Position numbers and translations under genes: made by a program. Of a stretch of 64,000 bases of DNA, positions 24,701 through 34,069 are shown piece by piece (position 1 is the first letter of the stretch; each line of letters opens with the position of its first letter). The notes below the pieces were generated by a model. The model saw only the letters and a program-made list of their open reading frames with translations. It was not told the DNA's origin and ran no database searches. Source of the stretch: Aphis gossypii (lineage: Eukaryota; Arthropoda; Insecta; Hemiptera; Aphididae); the NCBI RefSeq assembly GCF_020184175.1, contig NC_065532.1:25668001-25732000 (forward strand), in the 5' to 3' direction.

Positions 24701-27700
24701 TTTTAAGTAGAAATGTTTGATTAACTGTTTTATTAAGATTAAACATCCCTCATCCACCAAACAATTAAATATACGAATTGTAATAGATAAATCATTTTTA
24801 TTTTTTATAGATTATAAATCTCTCATGTTATTTATTTATCTTGGTAGGTAAAACATCTGTAATAAATTAATAAATTATTTTTTTTTGTGATAAAAGACCG
24901 ATCTTGTTTTGAAAAATTAATCAATTTAATAAGTAATAACAATTTAAAGTTCTATTAGATAAATACCTAAATAGGAATGTATAAGATATAAGAAAAAAAT
25001 ATATATAATGTCTAAAATATATTTTTAAGAGTTTAAAAATATTTATAACCTAAATATTTTTAGCTTACTAGTTCTTAAATTTAAGAAAATGCATTGTTAA
25101 TTTGTTGAGATCTAGTAACTTGTTTATCTGTAATTAATGAATGTAAAAATAAATAACACTTTCTTCTTAAACAATTATATTATTTTTGGCATACATTAAA
25201 AAAAAAAATGTTATAAAATTAATTGATTTGCATTATGTATAAGAATTTTAACACTAATTTTTTACAATAAAATAATAAATAATATTTAAGTTTATGGAAA
25301 AATTATAAAATCTATTTCTAAATACCCAACACTCAATAAATTAAGTTTTAAATATATCTTGGCATAAACTTAAATTGTCACAACATTTTTTACGATGAAA
25401 AGTATGCAAAGAATTTCAATATCTAAGCTAACTATCACTAATTTGCTATGGTGCAGTCAAATACTTGAATAACTTAAAATGGAATTTTATGTACTCAGTC
25501 GATGAAGGATGATTTACAAATAGATATTTACATCGTATATTTTAGTCTTTTTAGTAATAATAAAATAGTTTAACAAACATATAACTTAATAATATTGTAT
25601 AATTAATTGTACTACAGTTGTATACTATACTACATCATTCATATCAATAACTGTTATTAAAATGAATTAAAAAAATTAAAAAATATATTTAGAAATTATA
25701 CAATACTCATGTATTATATGTATTTGAACTCTATTTATTTAAGTTTTACAAAAGAGATATACTTATAATATTTAGTTATTTCACGATAAAAAAAAATAAA
25801 ATCATGAAATCGTTAAGACAAATTATTATTTTACTATGACTTACTATTAAAATAACTAAATAAATGTCTTGTGTATTGTATTAATTTTGCTATGTATCAT
25901 GTTTGTACTTGATTTATAATACAAGATACAATATATCATCCGGAGGGTTATGAAAAGATAAACGTTTTAAATAATAATTATATGGGCTTAAAATAAATTG
26001 TACATTTTTTGAGTAGGCGGTAGAGGGATTTTTAAGTGTAAACTACGACATTATAGTATTTAAACATAACCAAAAATAAAAAAATAAACGTCAGTCACGG
26101 GAAAATTGTTTTTGGTTGTTTTGCATCCGATATTATTGAGTTCTTCTCTGATGAACGTTGTAACACCCATTTATATATGATCATCGGATTCGAGTTTTTC
26201 ATATATCAACAATATTTATTTGAAAAATTAAAAACTAAAATAGTTGACCTTAAATCCGACCCAAATTCGAATCACTTATGAGATACAAAATCCTTTAGTA
26301 TATTCTCACCTTCAAGGTTGTTTGGATACACGCCAACATGGATTTTCATCATAGGATACCCGAATTATTTTGTTAGCAAACAAAGTAAAATACAACTTTT
26401 CTCGCTGAAAATTTAATACATGTAAGATCAAAATGTATTCATCTTATTGTTTCTTTTTTCCAGTCGTCTAACTTTAATGCGTCTCCCAAATAGCAATTAT
26501 GTGGGTTGGTAACAAACTTAAATTAAATTTCACGTGGCATTAAGCTTCTTATTTCTACAAAGATAACATAGATAACTGCTTGTAAAGTTACATTTTATCT
26601 AACTAGATATCCCCTTCCCTTAATGATTTTCTATTTATTAATATTAATATCACAAATCACATTTATTTAATAATGTTAACAATAATGATGGAAACTATAT
26701 TTACCTTGAATGATTAACGGTTATAACTCATAACGTTTACAAATATTAATAGAAAGTTTTCAATCTGGTTTTTAATAATACCTACTAAATATATTATTTT
26801 GTTAATTGTAATAAGATAAGTTAAAATGTTATACAATTTTATATTTTAAAATTGATGTTAAGTGATTTTACAGTTAATTAAATTTATTTTATAATTTTTG
26901 AATACTTTATTAATAATTCTAAAAACTTAAAAATAAAGGTATTTAACCTATATAGATAATTAATGTCATATTAATTTTAATATAATTTGAATTTTTATAA
27001 ATGTTTTAAAAATAAAACTTAATAATTTGATAGGTTTATATAATATTTTAAAATTCAATTTGTTGTACGTGTCATATTTAAAAATATTATTTTAATTATT
27101 GTAAAAAAATGTAATTTATTAAGTTTTATTTGAACGTATTCGATTGGTTTTTATTGATTTTTAAGTAAGAAGTTTTGATGTATAATAACGTATAAGCATG
27201 ATTTATTAATACTCGTTTGAAGATAACTATCAAAATTTAAATTTGAATAGGTTTTACGTGCGTTTACAGTTATTTATATGATCACATCAATTTCCCGATT
27301 GTAAAAATATGAAAAAATGCTCAATATTGAATATTAATCATGTAGGTAGGTACTCATTATAAATAATAGTTATAATTATATGACCTTTGCAAATTCAAGT
27401 TTACAGTCGTCAGACATTTACAAACGTTGGCGATAAATAACAGCAAGGTTCCTGCGCAATTAGTGTACATTAATGAACGAAACACAATGTTCATTTCATT
27501 TCACAAATAATTAAAGATACAGCATTATAATCGCTGATCATTTTATAGAAAAAGTAAATATATAAACAAGCCCGTATAATATATGTTTAAGCTGTTAAAA
27601 TAAAAAAAAAACAACTTAAGCAAATTAATTTACGACTGCAAAAACCCTTAATATGTAATTGAGATTTTAGTTGGCACGGGACAAAATGTAATTTATGAAT

Positions 27701-28990
27701 CTAAACGATGCGTTAAATAAATGTAGAAACGTTACGAAGATGTTATAATTATATCATTGAAACATTAAAAGTAAATAGATATCTATTATATCTACTTAAA
27801 CGTCACTGCGCTGTAGATAATTTTTTTTTTATTTTAAATAAAAAAATTGAATAAATTAGCAAAGTGTGTAATCTACAATTGAAAAAAACGTCATTGATGT
27901 ATAGTTTATCACGACATATATTTATTGATATATTTTAATGTTTTTTTATCAATTTAGTTTATTAATATATTTAAGTGGTTTTTAATATTTTTCTTCAATT
28001 ATCACTACAGCAACTTACTGTTACAGATACAAAATAATTGATCCGACATTAGAATTCTCATCGATAAGTATCCAATCTACTTTTTCTTATTTTTTATTCG
28101 CAGATACTCGGTTTTAATTACAATTTTGTTTACTAAGTATTCAAATGCAATTAATCATTTATATTATACGAGTATAACATTTTGTATTGAAAAAACACAT
28201 TATTTGTTCAAAGACATTCATTGAAACGACACCTTCGAGTACCGTTGTGGTTTTTGCGATATCTATGATATATAGTATTTAATCATCAACAAGGAAAAAA
28301 TATATTTTTTGCTATATATTGAATTTTAAAAAAGTATTTTTTTTAAGGAAATTAAATAACAATAATCACACTGGTTGTTTGAACAATGAATGCGATTGAA
28401 TGAACAATGGTTGTCGTTTGGTCTTTTTCAAGGTAATAAAAGACCCGAGTCTAAATATATATATTTTTTATTTTTATTATTTTGCCTCTTCATCTTTATA
28501 TATTTTCGTTACCAGAGAAGGGTTTCAATTTTTGTTTTGGTCTTGTTTAAAAACCAAAGCATAATGATCTAGAAATTCTTTTTTTTCATTCTGCCTCTCT
28601 TACTTCCACCACACTACACCAAACTTTAACGATTCCGCGGGAATAATGAATAGGGTCATAATCAAAATGTAGCTCATTCATTACCCAAAAATACACTAAA
28701 TAAATAACAAAATAAAGTACTACTGAACAGCTAATGATGATGATAATAATTGGCTATTTAGACATTTTACTAGTGTATTTATTTAAAAGTGTGGTTTATG
28801 TTGGTCAGACTGTTATAATATATATTAAGTTAATTTGTTAAAATAATTTTGATGAAAAAGTATGTGAAACTAGTTATAAGACGAATAATGTTTGAATTGA
28901 AAAATAAAAGTTTGAAAAACCAATTGACGAATATATTAATATGCATTAAGATATATTTACATAGTATATTAATAATTAAAAAAATACGTA
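18760..28990. other. AT-rich non-coding stretch, no gene recognised
   Basis: About 10 kb with no recognisable gene. The longest frames (for example about 62 codons from the ATG at 20095, and a 74-codon stop-to-stop frame at 26057-26281) have no recognisable domain. A strong acceptor-like tract stands before 26464, but its exon is tiny and unsupported. The rest is AT-rich DNA with poly-T and poly-A runs, probably intergenic or intronic. Confidence 0.55.
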
Positions 28991-29029
28991 AAAGAAAAAC
29001 AATATCTGAATTTTTCAGTATTTTAACAT

Positions 29030-29033
29030 TTAA
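29030..29033. repeat. TTAA target site at left end of piggyBac element
   Basis: TTAA lies immediately outside the left terminal CCC, as required for piggyBac insertion, which duplicates a TTAA target. The matching position on the right (32200-32203) reads ATTA, so the duplication is not intact. Confidence 0.85.
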
Positions 29034-29046
29034 CCCTACAATGCAT
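29034..29046 (+). repeat. Left terminal inverted repeat of piggyBac element
   Basis: CCCTACAATGCAT directly follows TTAA. It begins with CCC as piggyBac-family ends do, and matches the right end perfectly in inverse orientation. Confidence 0.95.
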
Positions 29047-29049
29047 AAC

Positions 29050-29065
29050 GTTACTTAAGAGTAAC
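29050..29065. repeat. Left subterminal palindromic repeat
   Basis: GTTACTTAAGAGTAAC, an interrupted palindrome (arms GTTACT/AGTAAC), lies 3 bp inside the left terminal repeat. Its counterpart is at 32050-32065. It is probably a transposase-binding site, by analogy with the piggyBac internal repeats. Confidence 0.85.
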
Positions 29066-29606
29066 AATGTTTTTATCAGCATATCATACTTAAAATAATG
29101 ATCGTTTTATGCTTTTCAACGTATATACTAGTTGCTAAGGTAATATATATTTAGTTTATAGTGTAAAAAAATAGTAATAATATAATAATAAATATTAATT
29201 AATTTGAAGTTTTTCGATATTTTTCTGAGTTATCAGAGTTATCAATTTTTTTCATTGAGGTACGTCAATTTGATGAACGATAAATCGGTTCTAATTCATA
29301 TAATTTAATTTGGAAAAAATTGTATATGTTTCCTACACTGTACTTTATCAATTCGTTTGAAATGTGGACCTTTTGTAGATTCGTACTACTGCAGATATTC
29401 GATTTTTACTTTGTTACACATGAGTAACACTATGCATTCCCGTTACATTATCATTATATTATACACTTGTGATACAGATTGTTTATCAATTTTCCTTTTG
29501 AAGTGCTGTAAATGCCTTTTGCTCATAAATTTATGTATTTATTATAGCTAGTTGTTAGTTTATTACTTATTTATTTAGATTAGAATTTCTTAAAGCACAA
29601 TCAAGT

Positions 29607-31544
29607 ATGGAAAATAAATTAGCTGATGATGATATAGTTCATTTATTAGACATTCCATCAGATTCTGAGGATGGTTTTGAAAGCGACCTTGATACTGAAC
29701 AAATTGAAATGTATGATGAGTACAGGGATTTATTAGAAGAACCAGATCTATCTACTTTTACAGAACTCCTATTAAATAAATTTCCTGAAAACATTTTAGA
29801 TGAAGTTGTTGAATTTCCTATTTTGGATCCAGAACTGGATAATGGTAAGCATTTAAATATTCCTTCATCCTCATCTTCTCCTGAACCAATCACCACACCA
29901 AATAATAAAAAAACCAGACAGACCCAACAATGTATAAAACCTATTTTAACAGCTCCTACCAAACCTCCTATAGTTATTCAAAATATTAAATGGACAGATG
30001 GCAATTTTCCAGTATTAGAAACTGATTTTCTTGGAAATTCTGACTTACCAAATTATATATTAGAACTAGATACACCTTTTCAGATTTTCAAATATTTTTT
30101 TACTTCAGATTTGATGGATCATATATGTTCTGAGACTTATAAATATGGTGTGCAAAATAACTCCAGTAGCCCCTTAAAAATGAGTACTGAAGACTTACAA
30201 AAATATATTGGCGTTCTTGTGATAATGAGCTTAGTAAATATAACAAATATTAGAAACTATTGGTCACCAGTTTTGGGAAATGAAATTATTAAAAATACAA
30301 TGACTGTGAATACATTTGAAAAAATAAGATCCAATCTCCACTTCAACGATAACTTGTTAACTTCTACTGGCCCTAACAGGGACAAAATACATAAAATTAG
30401 ACCTGTTTTAGAAACTCTAAAAAAAAGATTTAGTAGTATCCCTATAGAAGAAAACTTAGCAGTTGACGAACAAATTTGCAGTACTAAAGCAAGAAGTTCA
30501 CTTAAAGTTTATATGCCAAATAAACCACATAAATGGGGGTATAAATTTTTTGTATTGAGTGGTGCTTCAGGATTTGCATACAATTTGGAGTTTTGTACTG
30601 GTCAGGAGAATAATTCTGAACTTAGAAAATCAAGTGAACCAGACTTAGGTGCCAGTGCAAATGTTGTTGTGCGCCTTGCAAGAGTAATACCTATAAATCT
30701 AAGACACAAATTATTTTTCGACAACTATTATACCACATTACCACTTCTAGTTTATCTAAAAAAGAGAAACATACTATCTTTAGGAACTGTTAGGAGAAAT
30801 AGATTAAAAAATGTTATGTTGCCTGATGATTCCTTACTAATGAAAAAGCCAAGAGGTACAACTGCTCATTGTGTGTCAAAAGTCAGAGGTATAGATATTG
30901 TTGCTGTTACATGGAAAGACACAAAAATTGTTAGTTTGCTATCAACATTTGCTGCTGTAGATCCGGTGGTCAAAGTTAGTAGGTTTGATAGAAAACAAAA
31001 AAAAAGGGTAGAGGTCGATTGTCCAAACATAATAAAAGTATATAATAGGCATATGGGTGGCGTTGACTTATTAGATGGATTGCTTGGGCGCCATAAAATA
31101 AAAATGAGAAGTAGAAAATGGTATATGAGAGTTTTTCATCATTTATTGGATGTTACCATAGTAAACTCATGGCTTCTCCACAAAAGAATTCAAAAACAAA
31201 AACAAGACAAAAATGTTATGTCATTAGTACATTTTAGAGAACAGCTAGGTTTATCTCTTTGTAAAATTGGTACTTCTATAACTCCAAAACGTGGCCGTCC
31301 AACTAATGATGTACAAGAAGGTATAGTTAAAAAAGGTAAAATGGGCACTAAAATAGGACAACATGCTCCACCTAAAGAGGTAAGGACTGATAGAACAGAT
31401 CATTGGCCAGTTGAAAATGAAAAAAGGACAAGATGTAAGAACCCAGGTTGTAAAGGCAATACTTTTATGATGTGCAATAAATGTCAAGTTAACTTATGTT
31501 GTGGCAAAGGATTGGCTTGTTTCACTAAATGGCATACAACATAA
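29607..31544 (+). CDS. piggyBac transposase (PGBD-like, DDD/D)
   Basis: This 645-residue cut-and-paste transposase is close to the family's usual length (about 600). The ATG opens an acidic N-terminal region (about residues 6-77, rich in Asp and Glu), followed by a Ser/Pro linker and the RNase H-like DDE_Tnp_1_7 domain (roughly 150-530). Family motifs are clear: AVDEQ gives Asp287, KLFFDNYYT gives Asp372, and GGVDLLDG gives Asp487 and Asp490, matching Trichoplusia piggyBac D268, D346, D447 and D450. MPNKPHKWGYK also follows the first Asp as expected. KRGRP (561-565) resembles an AT-hook core. The C-terminus (610-643) has Cys610, 615, 623, 626, 631, 632 and 638 plus His643, the zinc-binding domain that recognises the ends. 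There is no frameshift or stop. The start is the first ATG of the frame, about 570 bp inside the left end. Confidence 0.96.
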   Translation: MENKLADDDIVHLLDIPSDSEDGFESDLDTEQIEMYDEYRDLLEEPDLSTFTELLLNKFPENILDEVVEFPILDPELDNGKHLNIPSSSSSPEPITTPNNKKTRQTQQCIKPILTAPTKPPIVIQNIKWTDGNFPVLETDFLGNSDLPNYILELDTPFQIFKYFFTSDLMDHICSETYKYGVQNNSSSPLKMSTEDLQKYIGVLVIMSLVNITNIRNYWSPVLGNEIIKNTMTVNTFEKIRSNLHFNDNLLTSTGPNRDKIHKIRPVLETLKKRFSSIPIEENLAVDEQICSTKARSSLKVYMPNKPHKWGYKFFVLSGASGFAYNLEFCTGQENNSELRKSSEPDLGASANVVVRLARVIPINLRHKLFFDNYYTTLPLLVYLKKRNILSLGTVRRNRLKNVMLPDDSLLMKKPRGTTAHCVSKVRGIDIVAVTWKDTKIVSLLSTFAAVDPVVKVSRFDRKQKKRVEVDCPNIIKVYNRHMGGVDLLDGLLGRHKIKMRSRKWYMRVFHHLLDVTIVNSWLLHKRIQKQKQDKNVMSLVHFREQLGLSLCKIGTSITPKRGRPTNDVQEGIVKKGKMGTKIGQHAPPKEVRTDRTDHWPVENEKRTRCKNPGCKGNTFMMCNKCQVNLCCGKGLACFTKWHTT

Positions 31545-31786
31545 ATTTTAATTATTATTCAGTTTTATAATTACTAGTTTTTATTTTTATTAATAATATT
31601 GACAAGTCAGTCAATAATTTTTAAGTTTTTACTTTTGACTTTTTTTTAACATTATTCTTATTTGTTATTTTATTATATTTTACTATTTTTAACATTTATA
31701 TAGTATATATATATATGTATATATATTGTTTTGTATTTGGTAAGTTGTTCAATAATTTATGTTATAGTTTTATAAATTTGTTTGAA

Positions 31787-31798
31787 AATAAAAATAAA
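31787..31798 (+). terminator. Probable polyadenylation signals of the transposase gene
   Basis: Two adjacent AATAAA hexamers lie about 240 bp after the stop codon, inside the element. Another is at 31973-31978. Any could direct 3' processing of the transposase mRNA; in AT-rich DNA the hexamer also occurs by chance. Confidence 0.45.
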
Positions 31799-32049
31799 AA
31801 AATTATATAATTTCATAGAATGTATGACAGTGACTGGCCTGAGATTTTTTTTAAACATTATTATTTATAATATTGTAATATCTTATTATTTAGCTTTATG
31901 TATTTTTTCTTTTTGTTATTGACATGTCAAGCAAATTTTGTTTTAGGTACATCTGGCTTATAAAAAACAAATAATAAAGTTCATAGGACGTATGGTACCA
32001 TGGAATTCCTAAATATAATAAATAATATCGTATAATGTAAATGCATAGT

Positions 32050-32065
32050 GTTACTCAGAGGTAAC
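32050..32065. repeat. Right subterminal palindromic repeat
   Basis: GTTACTCAGAGGTAAC matches the left subterminal repeat in 12 of 16 positions when inverted. Read as a direct repeat, the wider blocks 29041-29070 and 32041-32070 agree in 23 of 30 positions. Because the unit is nearly palindromic, both readings hold. Confidence 0.82.
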
Positions 32066-32186
32066 AAAGTACAAATTAGTGGATTTTGGGAGTAAAAATC
32101 CAAATTTGATTTTTCAAATATTTTTCGTACTATCTTTAGGATATATATATAAAAAAAAAATTAATAAAAAAATAAAATAAAAAATC

Positions 32187-32199
32187 ATGCATTGTAGGG
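32187..32199 (-). repeat. Right terminal inverted repeat of piggyBac element
   Basis: ATGCATTGTAGGG is the exact reverse complement of the left end. The next four bases are ATTA instead of TTAA. Confidence 0.95.
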
Positions 32200-32203
32200 A
32201 TTA

Positions 32204-33250
32204 GAACAGTGATTAGAAGTGTAAGAAATATAAATCTAAATAATATATCTATTATCCTAATACAAGATTATAATTCATAACTACCAGAAAATGTATTAAA
32301 TGCATGGGTGTTATTACGTCATTATAACATAATCTATACTCTTATTCTTTGTGTAAACATATAATTTTAAGTTATGTTGAAATATTAAAAAGTTCAACCT
32401 TTAAAATATCATTTATTTTGAAAAAAATAATTATTTATAAATAATAATTGTATGTAGACTTATTAAGAGCTTTTTTTTATAATTTTATGGTATTCTTTTG
32501 ATTTGATTTTTTTTAATGAAACTGTGTCTCATTAATTTCTTGAACGCAACACAATTTTATTATTTCTTATTTTAGGTAACTATCTATACAATTATTATAA
32601 TGTCACTAAACATTGTTTAGATTAATGTTACACTTATGCTCAATAGAAAAATCGTATTATTTTTAAAATATTTGTTTGGTATAATTTAGTATTATCTAAA
32701 ACAATAACTGTCAACTGCTATAACAACTTTAACATTAATGTCATCATTTTATGTGTAATATTTTAAGGAATTAAGGATCATGGCAACGAATAAAATATAT
32801 TATTATGTTTATTTAATAATAATGTCAATGTATATGGGTTGTGTGTTTTGCTATAAAAACAATATTTGAATACTATTCTTCACGGAGTTTAGGTATAACT
32901 CAATTGAACAGGTACAATGTATAGGTACTTAATGCTTTTTTTCTCCAATATATTACTAAGTTGCTGCGTAACAAATAAAATACGTGAGAGCTTTAAATTT
33001 GACCTAACTTAGTTATTTTAAAAGACATCGAACGAATTTAAAATATTCAAGAAATCTATTAGATTGTAAGTGTTTGAATAGAGATAAAGAAAAATAATAC
33101 ATTCCATTCTGTGTGTGCCCTTCTTGAACACTTCAACTATCTTTCTAACTTAACACCAAATGGGGTTTGAAAATCCTCAAAACGTTTATAAGACTTATTT
33201 CTCCAGTATTTTGTTTCTGTTAAAACAAATCTCCGGGATACTTGAATTTT
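32204..33250. other. AT-rich flank between transposon and candidate gene
   Basis: No gene, repeat or transposon remnant was recognised here. The composition turns CG-richer near 33240, at the start of the candidate promoter and 5'UTR below. Confidence 0.55.
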
Positions 33251-33353
33251 ATGGTGGTTCAGCACTTTAGTGGCGGTCACCTTCACACTCTTCCTTCCCG
33301 TCGCGTTCGAAATGGATTGGCCATATAAGGTGACAAATTTCTGGGTGGCTTAT

Positions 33354-33437
33354 GTGAGTGCGTGCGCGCGTGCGATTCTTGTGCAAAATGGTATTTGCCG
33401 GATGTAACCTAATTTGTATGTTGTTGTATTGTTTCAG
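33354..33437 (+). other. Candidate 84-bp intron in the 5'UTR
   Basis: A consensus-like donor (TAT followed by GTGAGT at 33354) and a pyrimidine-rich acceptor (TTGTATTGTTTCAG ending at 33437) bracket 84 bp, a normal small insect intron. Splicing would join a leader exon from around 33300 to an exon carrying the start codon at 33718. CG-rich sequence and a TATAA at about 33323 make this a plausible promoter neighbourhood. An upstream ATG at 33312 would give a 24-codon upstream frame after splicing. Confidence 0.35.
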
Positions 33438-33467
33438 GACTGTCAACAGAACCGGAGAACGGAAAAA

Positions 33468-33702
33468 TAAACGCGCCCCTTCTAAATTGTCTCCACTTTG
33501 TTGTTTGTTTTATGCATTTTCTCTGCTTTGTGCGATCGATTCTCATCGCTATGTTGACATTAATGGCACTAAAAGTAGACTTAATGTCCTAGGGTAGTTA
33601 GATAAAAAAAAAAAAAAAAAAAAATACTAAAGAGAGACTAGTCATTAAAAGAAGAGTAAAAAATAAGATTTTAAAAAAATTTGTAAGCAAGGGGCGCGTT
33701 TA
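33468..33702. repeat. 14-bp GC-rich inverted repeat around a poly-A tract
   Basis: TAAACGCGCCCCTT (33468-33481) recurs as its exact reverse complement at 33689-33702, 207 bp apart. Both copies abut TA, so a small Tc1/mariner-like non-coding element with a TA target is possible. The arms do not extend inward and no wider terminal similarity is seen. A 21-A run (33604-33624) lies between. If the surrounding exon model is right, the arms would pair in the 5'UTR of the mRNA. Confidence 0.7.
33604..33624 (+). repeat. A21 homopolymer
   Basis: A run of 21 adenines between the arms of the GC-rich inverted repeat, 93 bp before the candidate start codon. Confidence 0.9.
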
Positions 33703-33717
33703 CTACACTTTAGGAGA

Positions 33718-33793
33718 ATGTACTCGACAAAAGTAACAGCAATGACGTTCCTGGTGGCCATATTTGCAGTGAGCCCACTTCAGTCTTCCGAAG
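33718..33793 (+). CDS. Candidate first coding exon encoding a signal peptide
   Basis: The ATG at 33718 opens 25 codons plus one base before a donor, GAAG followed by GTAAAA. The peptide starts MYSTKVTAM, has the hydrophobic core TFLVAIFAV, then SPLQSSE: the n-, h- and c-regions of a secretory signal. The intron would be phase 1, usual after signal-peptide exons of secreted proteins. The product would enter the ER and be secreted. I do not recognise the protein. Candidate continuations are the microexon at 34952 and alternatives at 34033, 34119 and 34554. A signal exon followed by tiny phase-1 exons is typical of aphid bicycle effector genes, but no CYC motif pair is visible. A chance ORF remains possible. 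Confidence 0.45.
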
Positions 33794-34029
33794 GTAAAAT
33801 ATTTTCATGTAAAAATAGTAAGGTTATATTATATTAACAGTGAATACTCATCGTTTTGAAAAGGATATTTACTACCTAATTTAGAATACTTATTATAAAA
33901 AATTATATTATTTCACTATTTTTATCGTTTAAGTTTTAAATCTAACCAAATTTTTCTCAAACCGAAATATAATAATACCAAATTATATTGAATGAACTTT
34001 GTTCTACACTAAGAACCAATTTTCTTGCA

Positions 34030-34069
34030 CAGCTAACCAGGAGATCTGGAGCTCAGATTCAGTTAGCTG
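34030..34069. repeat. 40-bp hairpin-forming inverted repeat
   Basis: CAGCTAAC and GTTAGCTG are exact reverse complements separated by 24 bases. Inside them ATCTG/CAGAT pair around the 5-base loop GAGCT. The block is GC-rich and follows a good acceptor tract (TTTTCTTGCACAG). Read as a terminal exon in phase 1 (34033-34070) it would add about a dozen residues, ANQEIWSSDSVS, and stop. The symmetry argues it may be a structural element rather than an exon. Confidence 0.5.

Larger units (their letters stand above)
29034..32199 (+). mobile_element. Complete piggyBac-family DNA transposon
   Basis: A 3166-bp element bounded by identical 13-bp terminal inverted repeats (CCCTACAATGCAT and its reverse complement) and carrying one uninterrupted transposase gene on the plus strand. 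Palindromic subterminal repeats lie 3 bp inside the left terminal repeat and 121 bp inside the right one. This asymmetry parallels the described Trichoplusia piggyBac, which has 13-bp ends, then 3-bp and 31-bp spacers before its internal repeats. The family moves by cut-and-paste into TTAA and excises without a footprint. The left TTAA is present; the right flank is ATTA. Ends and ORF look intact, so the copy may be autonomous or recently so; activity cannot be judged from sequence. Confidence 0.94.

Noticed and set aside
26057..26281. 74-codon stop-to-stop frame with natural-looking composition
   Set aside because: No upstream ATG, no acceptor at its start, no recognised family.
28849..29058. 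69-codon frame of Lys/Ile-rich sequence
   Set aside because: It runs across the left border of the transposon and is low-complexity AT-rich translation.
29639..29962. 107-codon minus-strand frame
   Set aside because: Antisense shadow of the piggyBac transposase gene.
31599..31994. Similar words (TTGACAAGTC/TTGACATGTC; TTCATAGAATGTATG/TTCATAGGACGTATG) in the transposon 3' region
   Set aside because: The two pairs have different spacing, so they do not define one duplication; possibly extra subterminal repeats, but weak.
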